Positions 54,516-63,343 are shown, counted from the first letter of the stretch. The stretch is 64,000 nt of DNA from an uncultured Clostridia bacterium (GCA_930971385.1 CAKNGB010000002.1:57451-121450), one strand, 5' to 3'. Translations and numbers: made by a program. Notes: a model not told the origin generated them from the letters alone.

Positions 54516-55874
54516 ATGGAAAAATCGCAATTTTATGACTTTGTTAACACTTTGATTGTCCCTCTTTTCACGGGTTCGTTTGTTGCTGGCGAAATTGAAT
54601 CGTCGTCAAGAGATTTGGAAGTTGCACTTGGAAAAGGAAATTCTGTTTTGTTGAAACCAACCAAACTTGATGAATACAGAATTGTTTTGAAACGCGGGCA
54701 GGCGTTTAAGTCTTTTGAAGTTAATCTTATAAGAAACATTTTGGAAGAGATGACGGAACTTTCCTCGTTAGGAATCGACAATGCTATATACTTACAAAAA
54801 CTGCAAAGTGTTGTGATTGAAAAAGCGCTTATTAATTCAATCACTGATGTTGCATCCGACACAATCATTGGAATTATATCTATGCTGGAAAGGTGGTCGG
54901 CGCGAACTTATGAAGGGGCAAATGTTGCCATGGGCGTTTTTGTGAATTTGGCAACTCTTGCAGAAGAAAAATCAACAGTTTCATATGCTGAAATAATGAA
55001 TCACGATTTTTATGCAAGACTTACTGATGGAATGTCCTGCTTTGTGGAGTTTGATAGGCGTGGGCTTCTTTTGACTTACACAAATTTAAAAAACACCAAA
55101 TCTGCTCCAACGATTTCTCCTTACATTTTCGACCGCGTGGCAAGAAGTTGTAATGATAAGCGTGTGGGAATTGTGCTTACAGTGAGAGGCGACATCCTAA
55201 TTTTCTATGCACGCCAACTTATGTTCGCAAAAAGAAACGGAAAGTGGTGCGTTTATTCTCATGACGAGATTATTAGACTTCTTTATAACAATGTTTCCTA
55301 CACAGCAAAACAAATTCGTCGTGCAATCTATAACACTGCGCTGGACTGCTCGTTTGGCTATATGGGAGCTTGCATAGTTTATTTAAATAAAGATAAAACC
55401 ATGGATGCTTTAAAATTTATTGATGTTGCTGACATAATTTCGGAACCGCATTTTGAAATGAAAAAGCAGTTGGAACTTGAAGAAGCATCGAAACTTTATA
55501 ACTTGCAAACAGCAAAAGCAATTCAAGAAAAATTTGATTGCAACCATGAAGAGTATATGCTTAAAAACAATTGCGTAAAATCAAGGTCGATAAGAAAAAT
55601 TGTTGCAGGTAAAAAACTTTATGAACTTGACAGAAAACTTTTGGAAGATTTGGTTTCCATTGACGGCGCGACGATTGTTGATTTTGACGGAACGATTATT
55701 GCAGTTGGTGCTATCATTAAAATTGAAGCGGGAAGTTTGGGCGGTGGTAGGCTTGCTGCCACAAAAAGCATGGCAAAATATGGTGTTGGAATTAAGGTTT
55801 CGCAAGATGGAATTATGCTTGGATATAGCGCCGATAAGCATGGAAAAGTTAAACAAATTTTCAATGTCGGCTAA
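54516..55874 (+). CDS. Protein with C-terminal diadenylate-cyclase-like (DisA_N-type) domain
   Basis: A 452-residue soluble protein. The C-terminal 70 residues have the DAC layout: DGATIVDFDGTIIAVGAII (DGA at 383-385), then GSLGGGRLAATKSMAKYGVGIKVSQDGIMLGYS where cyclases have GTRHRAA...SE...VSEE. The RHR motif is not conserved (GGR, 410-412), so cyclase activity is doubtful. A ligand-sensing role like that proposed for DAC-related sensor domains is possible. The first 370 residues are not recognised. AAGAGGTG precedes the ATG, and a strong terminator follows. Assignment is moderate only. Confidence 0.65.
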   Translation: MEKSQFYDFVNTLIVPLFTGSFVAGEIESSSRDLEVALGKGNSVLLKPTKLDEYRIVLKRGQAFKSFEVNLIRNILEEMTELSSLGIDNAIYLQKLQSVVIEKALINSITDVASDTIIGIISMLERWSARTYEGANVAMGVFVNLATLAEEKSTVSYAEIMNHDFYARLTDGMSCFVEFDRRGLLLTYTNLKNTKSAPTISPYIFDRVARSCNDKRVGIVLTVRGDILIFYARQLMFAKRNGKWCVYSHDEIIRLLYNNVSYTAKQIRRAIYNTALDCSFGYMGACIVYLNKDKTMDALKFIDVADIISEPHFEMKKQLELEEASKLYNLQTAKAIQEKFDCNHEEYMLKNNCVKSRSIRKIVAGKKLYELDRKLLEDLVSIDGATIVDFDGTIIAVGAIIKIEAGSLGGGRLAATKSMAKYGVGIKVSQDGIMLGYSADKHGKVKQIFNVG

Positions 55875-55913
55875 AATTCTTATTTTTGAAAAAAGTAAAA
55901 AATGCCAAAATTT

Positions 55914-55976
55914 AGGCTAAAATTTTGTAAAAAACATGAAAAAAAGTGTGTTTTTCGAGGTTTTAGCCTTATTTTT
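55914..55976 (+). terminator. Terminator of the DAC-like gene
   Basis: AGGCTAAAA (55914-55922) pairs with TTTTAGCCT (55961-55969), then TATTTTTG. The loop is long. Confidence 0.6.
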
Positions 55977-55996
55977 GTTTGTTTATAATTAAGAAT

Positions 55997-56024
55997 AATC
56001 AACTTTAAAAGGGTTGATTTTTTT
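55997..56024 (+). terminator. Second hairpin, overlapping the rnpB promoter
   Basis: AATCAAC/GTTGATT with a 9-nt loop followed by a T run. The right arm holds the -35 box of rnpB. Confidence 0.6.
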
Positions 56025-56042
56025 GCTGGTATGTGGTAAAAT
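56014..56042 (+). promoter_or_regulatory. rnpB promoter
   Basis: TTGATT (56014-56019), 17-nt spacer, TAAAAT (56037-56042); the mature RNA appears to begin 6 nt later at 56049. Confidence 0.75.
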
Positions 56043-56048
56043 ATATGC

Positions 56049-56390
56049 GTCAGTCAGACAAATGGTCGCGTGTTATCGACTACCGATGACACGAGGAAAG
56101 TCCGAGCATCAAAAGAACAGGGTGCTAGTTAACGGCTAGTGAAGGCGACTTTAAGGATAGTGCAACAGAAATAGACTGCCAAGTTTTCTTGGCGATGGTG
56201 GAAAGGTAGGGTAAGAGCCTACCGAAAGTTTGGTGACAAACTTTGCTCTGTAAACCCCACCCGATGCAAGGTTAAGTTTAGGCGACGGCGTTCTTTCCTG
56301 CCTAACAAAAATACCGCTTGATTTTGTTGGTGACAGCAAAACTAGATAGATGACCATTTGAAACAGAACTCGGCTTACAGTCTGGCTGAC
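56049..56390 (+). ncRNA. rnpB: RNase P RNA
   Basis: About 342 nt. The conserved core GAGGAAAGTCCGAGC (P4 5' part), the middle ACAGAAATAGACTGCC region and the 3' core ACAGAACTCGGCTTACAG are clear. P1 is GTCAGTCAGAC at the 5' end pairing with GTCTGGCTGAC at the 3' end, with one G-U pair. It is the catalytic subunit that matures tRNA 5' ends. It has its own promoter and a GNRA-loop terminator. Confidence 0.96.
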
Positions 56391-56396
56391 AATTTA

Positions 56397-56420
56397 AAGG
56401 TGGGCGACCATCTTTTTTTG
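56397..56420 (+). terminator. rnpB terminator
   Basis: AGGTGG-GCGA-CCATCT (GNRA loop) followed by T7. Confidence 0.85.
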
Positions 56421-56453
56421 TTTAAAAATTTTTTATTAGACAAAAATTATCTT

Positions 56454-57677
56454 ATGAGAAAAGAAGAAATAAATAAACTTAAAACCACCATATTAAATCG
56501 TGTTAGATTTCATGCGCCGATTTGCTTTGACTCTGAGATTGACAGAACAATTCTTTTTAATTGTGGCGTAAATTTGAATTATCCAATTTTTGTTTATAAA
56601 AACGCGTTGACAAAGGAGGTTTTAAAAGCGTTTTATGAGGCAAGTTTTGAGGCTGACTTTAACTTGTTAATTCCTTTGTCTAATGTGCAAAACAAACAGG
56701 AAAAATATTTAAAGAAAATTAAAAACCTCGTGGTCTTTGGCGACAATGCACCGCTTTCTTTTATCACTATGATAAATAAACTTAACATTAATTATCCAGC
56801 AAGTTGTAACTATGATTTAAAGTTCAAAGAAAAATTTTTTAAGGTTAATAATGAAATTCTGAATCCTACTTACAAGGAATTTTCTTTGCAAAGAGATGTT
56901 GTTATAGATGATGTTCAAGTGGAGTATAAGGAATTTCTTTTAAATGGTAATAATATTTATGTAAAACTCAAAAATAATAAAAAAAGTGAGAAAAAATTAA
57001 AAATTTCTTTAAATTTTCCGCTAAAAAGAGGATATTTTCTGTTTAAGCGCTTAAATCGTTGCGTTAAAATTGAAAATTTACAAAGTAAAGAAATGATGTA
57101 TTTTTCCTTTATTTGCCCTTGTGCCAAAATGAGTTTTTCGGCAGTGGACGGCTTGGATAACTCTTCATATTCCACCATTTATTTGGAGTTTAATTTGACG
57201 CTTAAACCTAATGAGGAAAAGAGTTTATTCTTTTTGATGTCTAACAAAAAATTTCCTCTTAAGACTGATAAAGAATTTGATGAGTTATTTGAAATTGCTA
57301 TAAATAAAAGTAAAGAGATTTTCGATTTAAAAGTTAAAACCAAGGATGCAAAATTTGACCAATTTTTTAACAACACTTTGCCTAAAAAAATTTGGCTTAA
57401 TTGGAGTAATTTTTGCGAGGATGAAAGGCTAGTTAAAAAGTATGAAACGCTTAGAAGATTATTCATTAGAGGTAAGGATAAAATTTGCTTTGTCCCTTTT
57501 AAAGAAATTGGGCTTAAAGAACTTGGAATATTTAACGGAGAGTATTATAAGAAAATTCTAATAAGTTTTGGTAATGAAAAATATTTACAAGTTGGAAAAA
57601 CAAAATTTTTTAATATAACAAATATAAATAAAAAATCGCTTTCAAAACGCGATGCGATTCACCTTTCATTTGCATGA
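56454..57677 (+). CDS. Protein of unknown function (407 residues)
   Basis: A soluble, Lys/Phe/Asn-rich 407-residue protein without signal peptide. I recognise no domain. A stretch near the middle (YLEFNLTLKPNEEKSLFFLM) resembles the beta-sandwich segments of some carbohydrate-active enzymes, which is weak evidence. The start at 56454 has no ribosome site and lies just after the rnpB terminator; an in-frame TTG inside rnpB is not credible. Codon use is more A/T-rich than in neighbouring housekeeping genes, which could mean relaxed selection or transfer. Confidence 0.65.
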   Translation: MRKEEINKLKTTILNRVRFHAPICFDSEIDRTILFNCGVNLNYPIFVYKNALTKEVLKAFYEASFEADFNLLIPLSNVQNKQEKYLKKIKNLVVFGDNAPLSFITMINKLNINYPASCNYDLKFKEKFFKVNNEILNPTYKEFSLQRDVVIDDVQVEYKEFLLNGNNIYVKLKNNKKSEKKLKISLNFPLKRGYFLFKRLNRCVKIENLQSKEMMYFSFICPCAKMSFSAVDGLDNSSYSTIYLEFNLTLKPNEEKSLFFLMSNKKFPLKTDKEFDELFEIAINKSKEIFDLKVKTKDAKFDQFFNNTLPKKIWLNWSNFCEDERLVKKYETLRRLFIRGKDKICFVPFKEIGLKELGIFNGEYYKKILISFGNEKYLQVGKTKFFNITNINKKSLSKRDAIHLSFA

Positions 57678-57740
57678 AAAGTGTGTTTGTAATACTAGTT
57701 GTTAAATTTTTAAAAACCAAAAATTGATGTTTTTAACCTT

Positions 57741-57785
57741 AAAAACGCATTTTTATTTGAAAAAAAGTGCGTTTTTCTTTATTTT
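57741..57785 (+). terminator. Terminator
   Basis: AAAAACGCA/TGCGTTTTT stem with an 18-nt loop, then CTTTATTTTTT. The rest of the 57678-57962 gap holds only AT-rich DNA and the rarA promoter. Confidence 0.65.
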
Positions 57786-57924
57786 TTGCTTTGTTTTTTG
57801 TTTTAATTTTGATTTTTTTAATTATTTTTAAAAATTTTATGAGCGCCATAAATCTGAAAATCGCACAATTTAATTTTTGATGGGTTATGGACTTTAAAAT
57901 ATTTTAATTAATTTGAATAATTTA

Positions 57925-57954
57925 TTGTGTTTTGATTTTTATTTATGTTATAAT
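57925..57954 (+). promoter_or_regulatory. rarA promoter
   Basis: TTGTGT (57925-57930), 18-nt spacer, TATAAT (57949-57954), then 8 nt to the ATG at 57963. No Shine-Dalgarno site. Confidence 0.6.
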
Positions 57955-57962
57955 ATGCAAAG

Positions 57963-59252
57963 ATGGAAAGTAGGCAAAGAATTCCGCTTGCAGAAAGAAT
58001 GCGAGCAAAATCTCTTGACGAATTTGTTGGGCAAGAGCATATTGTGGGCAAAAATAAAATGCTGACACGTGCAATCGCAACAGGTAATGTTGGGAGTATG
58101 ATTTTTTATGGTCCACCTGGAACAGGTAAAACAACGCTTGCTAACATCATTGCAAAAATGATGGACGCAAACATTGAGAAGTTGAATGCTGTTTCAAGTG
58201 GGGTTGCCGATGCTAAAGCCATCATTGAAAGGGCACGCTCGAATAAAGCGATGTTTAATAAGGATACTTATCTTCTTTTGGATGAATGTCACAGGTGGAA
58301 CAAAGCACAAAGTGATTGTGTTTTGCAGGCGATTGAAGAGGGGAGCATATATTTCATTGGTTCGACCACGGAAAATCCTTACACCAGTATGACGCGTGCG
58401 ATTGTTTCGAGGTGTTCCATTTTTGAATTTAAAAAGATAAGCGAAAAGGATGTTGTCAAAGTTTTGAAGCGTGCCCTCAGTGATAAGGAAAATGGGCTTG
58501 GGCTTATTGACATTGACATGAGCGAAGAGGCAATTAAATATTTGGCATTTGCTTCTAACGGCGATGTTAGAACGGCGCTTAATGCTTTGGAACTTGCAGT
58601 TAATTCCACCAAAATGGGAAAGGACAAGCGTTTGCACATAACAAAGGAAGATGTTTCAGAGTGTTTGAATAGGCGACCTCTTTCCATTGATGAAAGTGGT
58701 TATTATGACTATCTTTCCGCCTTTTGCAAAAGTTTGCGAGGTTCTGACACTGAGGCGGCGCTATATTACAGTCAGCGTTTGATTCAGGCGGGTGTTGACC
58801 CTCTGATTATTGCTAGGCGTATGATTGCGCACGCATCTGAAGATATTGGAATGGCAGATTCAAACGCACTTTTAATGGCGTGCTGTGCGATGTTCGCAGT
58901 GGAAAAAATTGGGCCACCTGAGTGTTATTTAAATTTGTCGCACGCAATAATTTACTTATGTGAAGCCGAAAAATCAAACAGCGTTTACATGGCGATGAGT
59001 TTGGCAGAAGAGGATGCCAAGAACGCGAGAGAGGACCAAGTGCCAAATCACTTAAAAAACCATCCAAGCACCAATGATGATGGTCATGGAAAATATAAAT
59101 ATCCACATAACTATGGCGGATATGTTGCTCAGCAATATATGCCTGACAGTTTGAAAGACAGGGTATACTATAAGCCTAGCGCAAATGGCAAAGAGAAGAA
59201 TTTAATAAGAAAGAAATTCAGTAAGAATATATCTAAAAAGGGAGAGAATTAA
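57963..59252 (+). CDS. rarA: Replication-associated recombination protein A (MgsA/RarA AAA+ ATPase)
   Basis: A 429-residue clamp-loader-like ATPase acting at stalled forks. It begins PLAERMRAKSLDEFVGQEHIVG, with Walker A FYGPPGTGKTT, Walker B LLLDECHRW, sensor 1 GSTTENPY and arginine finger region SRCSIFEF. The C-terminal tetramerisation domain contains LIIARRMIAHASEDIGMAD and YPHNYGGYVAQQYMPD. Walker B reads DECHRW where the family normally has DEIHRF. The likely leaderless start is at 57963. The next gene begins 1 nt after its stop. Confidence 0.95.
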   Translation: MESRQRIPLAERMRAKSLDEFVGQEHIVGKNKMLTRAIATGNVGSMIFYGPPGTGKTTLANIIAKMMDANIEKLNAVSSGVADAKAIIERARSNKAMFNKDTYLLLDECHRWNKAQSDCVLQAIEEGSIYFIGSTTENPYTSMTRAIVSRCSIFEFKKISEKDVVKVLKRALSDKENGLGLIDIDMSEEAIKYLAFASNGDVRTALNALELAVNSTKMGKDKRLHITKEDVSECLNRRPLSIDESGYYDYLSAFCKSLRGSDTEAALYYSQRLIQAGVDPLIIARRMIAHASEDIGMADSNALLMACCAMFAVEKIGPPECYLNLSHAIIYLCEAEKSNSVYMAMSLAEEDAKNAREDQVPNHLKNHPSTNDDGHGKYKYPHNYGGYVAQQYMPDSLKDRVYYKPSANGKEKNLIRKKFSKNISKKGEN

Positions 59253-59253
59253 A

Positions 59254-60213
59254 ATGTTTGGACGAAGAGCAGACGGAAAAAGAGTTAAAGATTTGATGAT
59301 TATTGAAAAGGCTTTGCCTTACTTTATGCCGATGAGAATTGACGGTGTGAATTTATATAAGCAACAGCTAAAATGCAAGACCATTGATGATTTCATTATG
59401 AAAGAAAGACAGGAAACTGGCGTGCATTTCACATACACCGAAATTCTGATTGCGGCGTGCGTCAGGATGCTTTATGAAAGACCTAAGGCGAATAGGTTTA
59501 TTATGAACTGCCAAATTTATCAGAGAAATGAAATCACTGTTTCTATGAGCATTAAACCAAAACTTACTGATGATTGTGACGAAGTGACGCTTAAGTTCCA
59601 CTTCACAGGAAGAGAAAATATTTATGAAGTGAAAAAGATTGTGGATGATGAAATAAAAAGAAATGTGCAGTCGGCGAATGAAGCGCAAGAAACCACAAAA
59701 GCAGCGAAATTTCTTGGAAAACTTCCTTATTGGATGTTTAAGGTTGCCATGAAGATTATTAGATTTTGTGATAGGTATGGTCTTCTTCCAAAATCGCTTA
59801 TTGATGTCAGCCCATTCCACACAAGCATCTTTATAACCGATCTGAAAAGTATTAAACTTGATAAAGTTTATCATCATTTATATAACTTTGGAACAACCAC
59901 TATTTTTGGCGCGCTTGGAAAAGTTAAATATGTGCCTGTTAGTGACAGATACGGACAAATTACAACCGAAAAAATTGTGGACATCGGTTTAACTTTGGAT
60001 GAAAGAGTGGCTGATGGATTGTATTACGCAAATTGCATTAAACTTCTTTTAAAATATCTTGAAAACCCAGAGTGCTTGAAGCAAAGTTTGAGCGAGGCAG
60101 AAGTTATTGATAAAGCAAAGAAAAAACAAGAGAGAAAGGAAAAGCGCTTAGCCAAGAAAAAGGCAAAGCAAGAAAAGAAAGATAAAATTGTGAAAATTCA
60201 TGATGTTGCATAA
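59254..60213 (+). CDS. 2-oxoacid dehydrogenase E2-fold acyltransferase-like protein
   Basis: A 319-residue protein with the catalytic-domain fold of dihydrolipoyl acyltransferases/chloramphenicol acetyltransferase: HFTYTEILIAACVRML early and FGTTTIFGALGKVKYVPV ... IGLTLDERVADG late. In active enzymes the last motif is DHRxxDG; here it is DERVADG with Glu250 in place of the catalytic His. No lipoyl domain is present. A charged Lys/Glu tail ends the protein. GGAGAG precedes the ATG, 1 nt after rarA. It may be a non-catalytic or altered acyl-CoA-binding protein. Confidence 0.8.
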   Translation: MFGRRADGKRVKDLMIIEKALPYFMPMRIDGVNLYKQQLKCKTIDDFIMKERQETGVHFTYTEILIAACVRMLYERPKANRFIMNCQIYQRNEITVSMSIKPKLTDDCDEVTLKFHFTGRENIYEVKKIVDDEIKRNVQSANEAQETTKAAKFLGKLPYWMFKVAMKIIRFCDRYGLLPKSLIDVSPFHTSIFITDLKSIKLDKVYHHLYNFGTTTIFGALGKVKYVPVSDRYGQITTEKIVDIGLTLDERVADGLYYANCIKLLLKYLENPECLKQSLSEAEVIDKAKKKQERKEKRLAKKKAKQEKKDKIVKIHDVA

Positions 60214-60216
60214 ATA

Positions 60217-60245
60217 AAACGAGAAATTTTCTCGTTTTTTTTATT
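60217..60245 (+). terminator. Terminator of the rarA operon
   Basis: AAACGAGA/TCTCGTTT hairpin followed by T5 and TTATTT. Confidence 0.8.
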
Positions 60246-60492
60246 TGGTATTTCTGTGAAAAGGTCATCTCCACGCAGGCGTCTGGAGTTTGATAAACAT
60301 CTTGATAGAATTGGAAAATCTTATTAACGACTGAATAATTTATTTTTAAGTAAAAAATGTTTTAAAAACGCGAATAAAGGGATAAAATGTCGAAAAGTGC
60401 AATGTTGCAGTCAATTTGACAGCATAATGACGGCAGAAATAAATTTAATTGTAAAATATTGTAAAATCTTAGAAAAATTATTGGCATAAAAT

Positions 60493-60522
60493 TTGACTAT
60501 GTCAATTTTATTTCTTTATAAT
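60493..60522 (+). promoter_or_regulatory. Promoter of the phage-type regulator gene
   Basis: TTGACT (60493-60498), 18-nt spacer, TATAAT (60517-60522). The 336-nt gap before the gene also holds a short CTCCACGC/GCG..TGGAG hairpin near 60270-60290 inside a 23-codon open stretch ending at about 60327; I see nothing else in it. Confidence 0.7.
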
Positions 60523-60549
60523 TTCTCATGTTTTGCAAAGGAGAAGATT

Positions 60550-61074
60550 ATGAAAGAAAATTGTTGGACAAAAACATTGCTTGAAACTTACAGATATTTG
60601 GAGAATATTGCTGGCGCGATTGATAAAATTGTTATGAAAACTGCACTCAATTCCTTTCATTTTTGCCGTGAGGAAAACAATAATGTTTATAACATTTCCA
60701 ATAAAATTATTGACCTTGCGGACAGAAAGGTCACTTTGATTAACCTTAAAATAATCATTGATAATGTGCTTATGGAAATTCCTGAAAGCGATGCAAAACT
60801 TTTGATTGAGAGGTATTTTGAAAATGTTAAGTGTCGCGTTATGGCAGAAAAACTAAATGTGAGCATGAGAACACTTTTCAGAAAACTTACAAGTGCGGAA
60901 AATAATTTCACTAAGAAACTTGTTGCCAACGGCTACACGGACGCAAGACTCAACTCATTTCTTAAAAAAGAAAAGTGGATTTTGAATTTCTATGACCAAG
61001 TTGCAAATAAGGATGAAAATTTAAATATGCGAACAGACCTTGCCTATCAAACCAAAATTTTGGAACTTGTTTAA
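60550..61074 (+). CDS. Sigma-region-4-like / phage ArpU-RinA-like transcription regulator
   Basis: A 174-residue helical protein. A central segment (ESDAKLLIERYF ... MAEKLNVSMRTLFRKL) reads as a sigma-70 region-4 type helix-turn-helix, the form found in phage late regulators of the ArpU/RinA type. Such genes normally sit just before the terminase genes, as here. No other part is recognised. AAAGGAG precedes the ATG at 60550. Its stop overlaps the convergent SH3-like gene by 4 nt. Confidence 0.6.
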   Translation: MKENCWTKTLLETYRYLENIAGAIDKIVMKTALNSFHFCREENNNVYNISNKIIDLADRKVTLINLKIIIDNVLMEIPESDAKLLIERYFENVKCRVMAEKLNVSMRTLFRKLTSAENNFTKKLVANGYTDARLNSFLKKEKWILNFYDQVANKDENLNMRTDLAYQTKILELV

Positions 61075-61835
61075 TTTAAGTCGCTGTCATCAAACTCGAA
61101 ATAGTCGCCATGCTGGATTTTTCTTATTGCCTTTTTCTCAGTTTTCCTTTTTTGCTTTGTTGGTTTCTTCACAAGGAAAAAGAGAATGAAAATGCTGGGA
61201 ACTGTTATGGCAATTATCAAAAGCACCTTTGTGCCAGTGGATAGGTTGGAAAACGAGGTCGAAGAATTTCCTAAAACTTCCTCACTTACTTCTTCAAAAG
61301 TCTCATTGTTTATTGTTATCTCTGGAGGAGTGGCAACCACTTCGGAATAGATGTAGCCTCTGACTATCTCGCCATTGAGGTTAGTGCTGGCGTAATACCA
61401 TGTGTTTCCGCGACTAGAAACTTCTTCGCCTTCCATTTCGCCATAAAAATTAAAAACGGTGTCCTCTTCAATATCAGCAAGACTTGTGCTTGACGAGTTG
61501 GGATTTTCATAGAGAGAATATGCCACATAGTTTGTGAAAGTGGAGTTTAAGTAAGGTGAGCTTGGAGTGCCTTGCATTAAAGTGACATCGTCTTTTTTAA
61601 CAAAACCGATTAGGTCTTTGTAGGTCACTTGATAAAATTCTCCCTCCACCGATATCACACTGACGAAATAGGAATAAGGCAGTTTGAAAAGTCCGCTTGC
61701 CGAACTTAAAGAGGAGTAAAAATAGACTTCGCTGTTTTTTACTTTTCCATATATATTATCTTCTGCACTTGTGAAATTTAATTCTGCAAACGTAAGAAAA
61801 AGAAGTGCAATTAAAATTAAAAATATTTTTTTCAT
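61071..61835 (-). CDS. Exported SH3-like protein with C-terminal membrane anchor
   Basis: A 254-residue protein with an N-terminal signal peptide (about 1-24). It carries two beta-rich SH3-like repeats (about 28-95 with KNSEVYFYSSLSSASGLFKL; about 105-180 with TWYYASTNLNGEIVRGYIYS), a Ser/Asn/Thr-rich stalk, a transmembrane helix (about 205-226) and a short basic cytoplasmic tail. It likely binds cell-wall material on the outer face. Leaderless candidate: TAAAAT (61847-61842) ends 6 nt before the ATG, though the -35 is poor. Confidence 0.75.
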   Translation of the reverse strand: MKKIFLILIALLFLTFAELNFTSAEDNIYGKVKNSEVYFYSSLSSASGLFKLPYSYFVSVISVEGEFYQVTYKDLIGFVKKDDVTLMQGTPSSPYLNSTFTNYVAYSLYENPNSSSTSLADIEEDTVFNFYGEMEGEEVSSRGNTWYYASTNLNGEIVRGYIYSEVVATPPEITINNETFEEVSEEVLGNSSTSFSNLSTGTKVLLIIAITVPSIFILFFLVKKPTKQKRKTEKKAIRKIQHGDYFEFDDSDLN

Positions 61836-61927
61836 AACTCAATTTTAAACCTTATCAAAGGATTTTTCGGAAGAGAAATATGTCTATATTTTTGTTTTAG
61901 TATATTTTTTTGTAAAAAGGAGGAAAG

Positions 61928-63343
61928 TTGGATAATTTAGTTTTAAACATCTTGAAAATTGAAGAAGAAATCAAAAATCGCAAAAAATTGCCTTATTTTC
62001 GCTATAATAAAGGAAAAAAAGTGCATAAAAAGCAAATTTTGTTTCATAAATGCCAAAAAAGAAACCGTTGGGTGTTTGGAGGAAACCGCTCTGGCAAAAC
62101 CGAATGTGGCGCCATGGAAGTGGTGTTTTTGGCGCTTGGCACTCATCCATACAAAAAGAATAAGCAAACAGAAGGGTGGGTGGTTTCACTTTCACGGCAA
62201 GTTCAACGCGATGTTGCACAAAGAAAAATTTTGGAGTATCTTCCGCCATATTCCATAGAAAAAATTGTTATGCTTTCTGGAGGTCAGGGAAGTGCAGAAA
62301 GCGGGATTATTGATTTTATTTTGGTGAGAAATGAACTTGGTTCGATAAGTAAAATTGGCTTTAAATCGTGCGACCAAGGACGAGAGAAATTTCAGGGTGC
62401 AAGTTTAGATTATGTTTGGTTCGATGAAGAACCTCCTTATGATATATACCTTGAATGTCGTATGCGAGTTTTAGATAGGTGTGGGGAAATTTTTGGCACG
62501 ATGACGCCGTTAAAAGGGCTTACTTGGGTTTATAACACAATTTATTTAAATGAGCATGATGACGAGGAAGTCTGGTATGAGCAAATGGAGTGGGCGGATA
62601 ACCCGTTTCTATCTCAAGAGGAGGTTGACGGCATGACAAAGAGTATGTCAAGTGAAGAACTTGAAGCAAGGCGATATGGGAAATTTATTGCAACAAGCGG
62701 GCTTGTCTATTCTGAGTTTGACGAAAATGTGCATGTGATTGAACCTTTTCTTGTTCCAAGCGAGTGGCAGGACAATATCTCCATCGACCCTGGGCTTCAT
62801 AATCCGCTTTCTGCGCATTTCTATGCTGTCGATTACGACGATAATGTGTATGTGGTGGCTGAACATTTTGAGGCGGAAAAGGATGTTTCCTATCATGCAA
62901 ACAAAATTAAAGAAATTGCAGACAGGCTAAATTGGAAAAGAACCTCCTCTGGCAAACTTTCTGCACTCATCGACCCTGCTGCCAGTCAGCGCACGCTTTC
63001 CAGTGAAAAAACTGTGGTCGAACTTTTTAATGAAAATGGAATTTTGGTTAACACAAAAGTGAATAAGGATATGTTTTCAGGCATTGCAACCGTTAAATCT
63101 TACTTAAAATCGGCAGACGGCAGAGTTAAACTTTATATTTTTAAAAATTGCGTCAATTTGATTCGAGAATTTAAGTCGTATTGGTGGGGCGAAGGGGATA
63201 ATCCAGTGAAGAAGGATGACCACTCTCTTGACGAACTTCGATACTATCTCATGACAAAGCCAAGAAACACTTATAAACCTAAAAAAACAGAAATACAAAA
63301 GGATAAGGAGCGATTAGCAAGAAAATTGAGATTTTTAAAGTAA
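61928..63343 (+). CDS. Phage terminase large subunit (orphan)
   Basis: A 471-residue protein beginning at a TTG that follows AAAAAGGAGG. The ATPase half has Walker A GGNRSGKT (51-58) and Walker B YVWFDEEPP (D166-E168). The nuclease half shows SIDPGLHNP (D287), DPAASQ and DDHSLDELRYYL, an RNase-H-fold nuclease set. The length and layout are those of a complete TerL that cuts and pumps phage DNA. No portal, capsid, protease or small terminase gene is near; the next gene is a surface protein. It may be a domesticated or relic phage gene. Confidence 0.9.
   Translation: MDNLVLNILKIEEEIKNRKKLPYFRYNKGKKVHKKQILFHKCQKRNRWVFGGNRSGKTECGAMEVVFLALGTHPYKKNKQTEGWVVSLSRQVQRDVAQRKILEYLPPYSIEKIVMLSGGQGSAESGIIDFILVRNELGSISKIGFKSCDQGREKFQGASLDYVWFDEEPPYDIYLECRMRVLDRCGEIFGTMTPLKGLTWVYNTIYLNEHDDEEVWYEQMEWADNPFLSQEEVDGMTKSMSSEELEARRYGKFIATSGLVYSEFDENVHVIEPFLVPSEWQDNISIDPGLHNPLSAHFYAVDYDDNVYVVAEHFEAEKDVSYHANKIKEIADRLNWKRTSSGKLSALIDPAASQRTLSSEKTVVELFNENGILVNTKVNKDMFSGIATVKSYLKSADGRVKLYIFKNCVNLIREFKSYWWGEGDNPVKKDDHSLDELRYYLMTKPRNTYKPKKTEIQKDKERLARKLRFLK

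Noticed and set aside
60254..60327. Open stretch of 23 codons from a GTG, containing a short hairpin
   Set aside because: No ribosome site and too short to tell from chance; kept only as a note in the promoter entry.
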